Source: Streptomyces cellulosae (lineage in GTDB: Bacteria > Actinomycetota > Actinomycetes > Streptomycetales > Streptomycetaceae). Taken from it: a DNA stretch of 64,000 nt. Below, piece after piece: positions 61,982-64,000 of the stretch (position 1 is its first letter; each line of letters begins with the position of its first letter). The translations under genes were made by a program, and so were the position numbers. The stretch lies in assembly GCF_000721105.1 (NCBI RefSeq), contig NZ_JOEV01000003.1, positions 186,001-250,000 of the forward strand, read 5' to 3'. Under the pieces are notes generated by a model. It had not been told where the DNA came from and did no database searches. It was given only the letters and a program-made list of their open reading frames with translations.

Positions 61982-64000
61982 ATGGGCGCGCTGGACCTGC
62001 CCGACCCCGTCACCGGGCGACCGGCGGCACCGCCGGTCGACGCGGGCGCGCTGGAGGCCGCGTTGCGCGAACGGGTGGACGGCGAGGTCCGCTTCGACTC
62101 CGGCAGTCGGGCCGCATACGCGACGGATGCCTCGAACTTCCGGCAGACCCCGATCGGCGTGGTCGTCCCGCACACCCCCGAGGCCGCCGCCGAGGCGGTG
62201 GCCGTGGCCCGCGAGCACGGCGCCCCCGTGCTGTCCCGGGGCGGCGGCACCAGCCTCGCCGGGCAGTGCGCCAACGCCGGCGTGGTGATCGACTGGTCCA
62301 AGTACTGCGACCGGCTGGAGTCGGTGGACACCGACGCCCGCACCTGTGTCGTACAGCCCGGCATCGTGCTGGACGTGCTGAACCGGCAGCTCGCGCCGAC
62401 GGGGCTGCGTTACGGACCGGAGCCCGCCACCCACGCCAACTGCACCATCGGCGGCATGATCGGCAACAACTCCTGCGGGGCCACGGCGCAGGCCCACGGC
62501 AAGGTCGTCGACAACATCGCCCGCCTGGAGGTGCTGCTCTATGACGGCACCCGCTTCTGGTGCGGCGAGACCAGCGACGAGGAGTACGCCGAGATCGAGC
62601 GGCAGGGCGACCTCAAGGCGTCCGTCTACCGGCAACTGCGCGCCCTGCGCGACACCTACGCCGACGAGATCCGCCACCGCTTCCCGGACATCCCGCGCCG
62701 GGTGTCCGGCTACAACCTCGACTCCCTGCTGCCGGAGCACCGCTTCGACGTGGCCGGACTGCTCGTCGGCAGTGAGTCCACGCTGGTCACCGTCCTGCGG
62801 GCGGAGCTGGAACTGGTACCCGTGGTGAAGGAACGCACGCTGGTGGTGCTGGGGTTCCCCGACATCGACACGGCCGCCGACGCGGTGCCCGCGGTGCTGC
62901 CGTACGAGCCGATCGCGCTGGAGGGCGTCGACGCCAGGCTGGTCCGGGACGAACAGATCAAGCATCTCAACCCGAAGGCGCTCGGCGAACTCCCCGAAGG
63001 CAATGCCTACTTGATGGTGCAGTTCGGCGCGGACACCATCGAGGAGGCGGACGAACGCGCACACCGGATGCTGGACGCGCTGCACGAGTCGGAGCACGAC
63101 GCCGAGGTCGCGTTCATGGACGATCCGCGGCGCGAGGACGAACTGTGGCAGGTCCGCGAGGCCGGTCTCGGCGCCACCGCGCACATCCCCGGCCGGCCCG
63201 ACACCTTCGAGGGCTGGGAGGACTCCGCGGTCCCGCCCGACCGGCTCGGCGACTACCTGCGCCGACTGCACGGCCTGTACGAGGAGTTCGGCTACCTCAG
63301 CGACACCGGACCCAGCCTCTACGGCCACTTCGGCCAGGGCTGCGTGCACACCCGGATCCCCTTCGACCTGTACACCGCCGACGGGCTGGCCGCCTACCGG
63401 CGGTTCATGGAGCGCGCGGCCGACCTGGTCGCCGAGTTCGGCGGATCGTTCTCCGGTGAGCACGGGGACGGACAGAGCCGGGGCGAGCTGCTGCCGCGGA
63501 TGTTCGGGGACGACCTGGTGGAGGCATTCGGGCGGCTCAAGGCCGTCTTCGACCCGCTGGACCGGATGAACCCCGGCAAGGTCGTGGCGCCGTACCGTCT
63601 CGACGAGAACCTGCGCCTGGGCGGCGACTGGGCGCCGTACGATCCCCGCGATCTCCACTTCCGCTTCCCGGCCGACGGCGGTTCCTTCGCCCAGGCCGCC
63701 AACCGGTGTGTGGGCGTGGGCAAATGCCGGCAGCACACCAATCAGGGCGGCGCGGTCATGTGTCCGTCGTACCAGGTGACCATGGAGGAGGAGCACTCCA
63801 CGCGCGGGCGGGCCCGGCTGCTGTTCGAGATGCTCGACGGGCACGGGGACAGCGCGATCCAGGGCGGCTGGCGGTCGGAGGCGGTGCGGGACGCGCTCGA
63901 CCTGTGCCTGGCGTGCAAGGGCTGCAAGAAGGACTGCCCGGCCGACGTCGACATGGCCACGTACAAGGCGGAGTTCCTCTCCCACCACTGCGAGGGCCGC
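61982..64000 (+). CDS. D-lactate/2-hydroxyacid dehydrogenase-like FAD/Fe-S protein (partial, C-terminus off the window)
   Basis: ATG 61982 follows GGAGG. The FAD-binding PCMH domain is seen (TPEAAAEAVAVAREHGAPVL, then SRGGGTSLAGQC and ATHANCTIGGMIGNNSCG), then the oxidase C-terminal domain (VYR...VSGYNLDSLLPE; HGDGQSRGELLPRMFG). The frame then enters an Fe-S region with CVGVGKC, VMCPSYQ and CLACKGCKKDCPADVD, a ferredoxin-like CxxCxxCxxxCP. Such fused proteins oxidise D-lactate or D-2-hydroxyglutarate and feed electrons to quinone. The frame is open at base 64000 (673 codons here). Full family length is about 950 residues. Confidence 0.88.
   Translation, partial: MGALDLPDPVTGRPAAPPVDAGALEAALRERVDGEVRFDSGSRAAYATDASNFRQTPIGVVVPHTPEAAAEAVAVAREHGAPVLSRGGGTSLAGQCANAGVVIDWSKYCDRLESVDTDARTCVVQPGIVLDVLNRQLAPTGLRYGPEPATHANCTIGGMIGNNSCGATAQAHGKVVDNIARLEVLLYDGTRFWCGETSDEEYAEIERQGDLKASVYRQLRALRDTYADEIRHRFPDIPRRVSGYNLDSLLPEHRFDVAGLLVGSESTLVTVLRAELELVPVVKERTLVVLGFPDIDTAADAVPAVLPYEPIALEGVDARLVRDEQIKHLNPKALGELPEGNAYLMVQFGADTIEEADERAHRMLDALHESEHDAEVAFMDDPRREDELWQVREAGLGATAHIPGRPDTFEGWEDSAVPPDRLGDYLRRLHGLYEEFGYLSDTGPSLYGHFGQGCVHTRIPFDLYTADGLAAYRRFMERAADLVAEFGGSFSGEHGDGQSRGELLPRMFGDDLVEAFGRLKAVFDPLDRMNPGKVVAPYRLDENLRLGGDWAPYDPRDLHFRFPADGGSFAQAANRCVGVGKCRQHTNQGGAVMCPSYQVTMEEEHSTRGRARLLFEMLDGHGDSAIQGGWRSEAVRDALDLCLACKGCKKDCPADVDMATYKAEFLSHHCEGR

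Noticed and set aside
1..64000. tRNA, rRNA, tmRNA genes or a replication origin
   Set aside because: No T-loop (GGTTCGAATCC-like) sequences, rRNA motifs or DnaA-box clusters were found while reading; a short one could have been missed without tRNAscan.

Overview
The window is high-GC actinobacterial DNA and almost certainly comes from a Streptomyces chromosome. The reasons are the codon bias, frequent GTG starts and 4-bp stop/start overlaps, a rare TTA leucine codon in a biosynthetic gene, and genes typical of streptomycetes (DUF5999, DUF6099 and DUF397-type proteins, a PaaX regulator, a SepF paralogue, RsbW-like ATPases). All family names here come from reading the protein sequences; nothing was searched.

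Region 1 (about 1.0-20.9 kb) is a biosynthetic gene cluster that looks like a hybrid RiPP locus. A plus-strand operon encodes a B12-type radical SAM protein, a second radical SAM protein with SPASM-like cysteines, a sugar-1-phosphate nucleotidyltransferase, a GT-B-like protein, a third radical SAM protein and an ABC exporter. A convergent minus-strand operon encodes a TauD-type dioxygenase, a 95-aa protein of unknown function, a second ABC exporter and a P-loop/LuxR regulator carrying nine octapeptide repeats. Then come a CapA-like protein, a secreted S53 (sedolisin) protease, a 76-aa protein that looks like a precursor peptide, and a cytochrome P450. A left-running histidine kinase borders the cluster at the window edge.

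Region 2 (about 20.9-24.5 kb) is a decayed zone: a DUF397 remnant, a frameshifted lysozyme-like gene, an RsbW-like gene with a lost C-terminus, an IS630 transposase tail and a run of four perfect stem-loops. Region 3 (24.5-30.3 kb) holds single genes: TerD, flavodoxin, DUF5999, PaaX beside the tail of an acyl-CoA ligase, an RsbW-like ATPase, and arginine catabolism genes argF and arcA. Several short tandem repeats lie between them.

Region 4 (30.4-51.9 kb) looks like an immunity or conflict island. One minus-strand operon encodes an alpha/beta hydrolase, a caspase-like protease with a C-terminal effector-associated domain (EAD)-like module, a 74-aa precursor-like peptide and an HExxH peptide hydroxylase-like protein. 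It is divergent from a cation/proton antiporter. A second minus-strand set encodes a TPR-Ser/Thr kinase and a ternary module: VMAP-like protein (also with an EAD-like module), MoxR ATPase and a 1542-aa vWA-like/NB-ARC/TPR protein of the FxsT kind. Directly upstream lies the Hen1-Pnkp RNA-repair cassette. My reading is a signalling system that could sense damage or infection, fire a caspase/hydrolase effector and sit beside RNA repair.

Region 5 (52-64 kb) is mostly housekeeping: lipoprotein, F420-type LLM oxidoreductase, DUF6099, MazG-like protein, AAA ATPase, SepF paralogue, a fused nitrate reductase/diflavin reductase with a GlnR-like operator, YceI and MarR on a shared operator region, and a D-lactate dehydrogenase-like flavoprotein cut by the window end.
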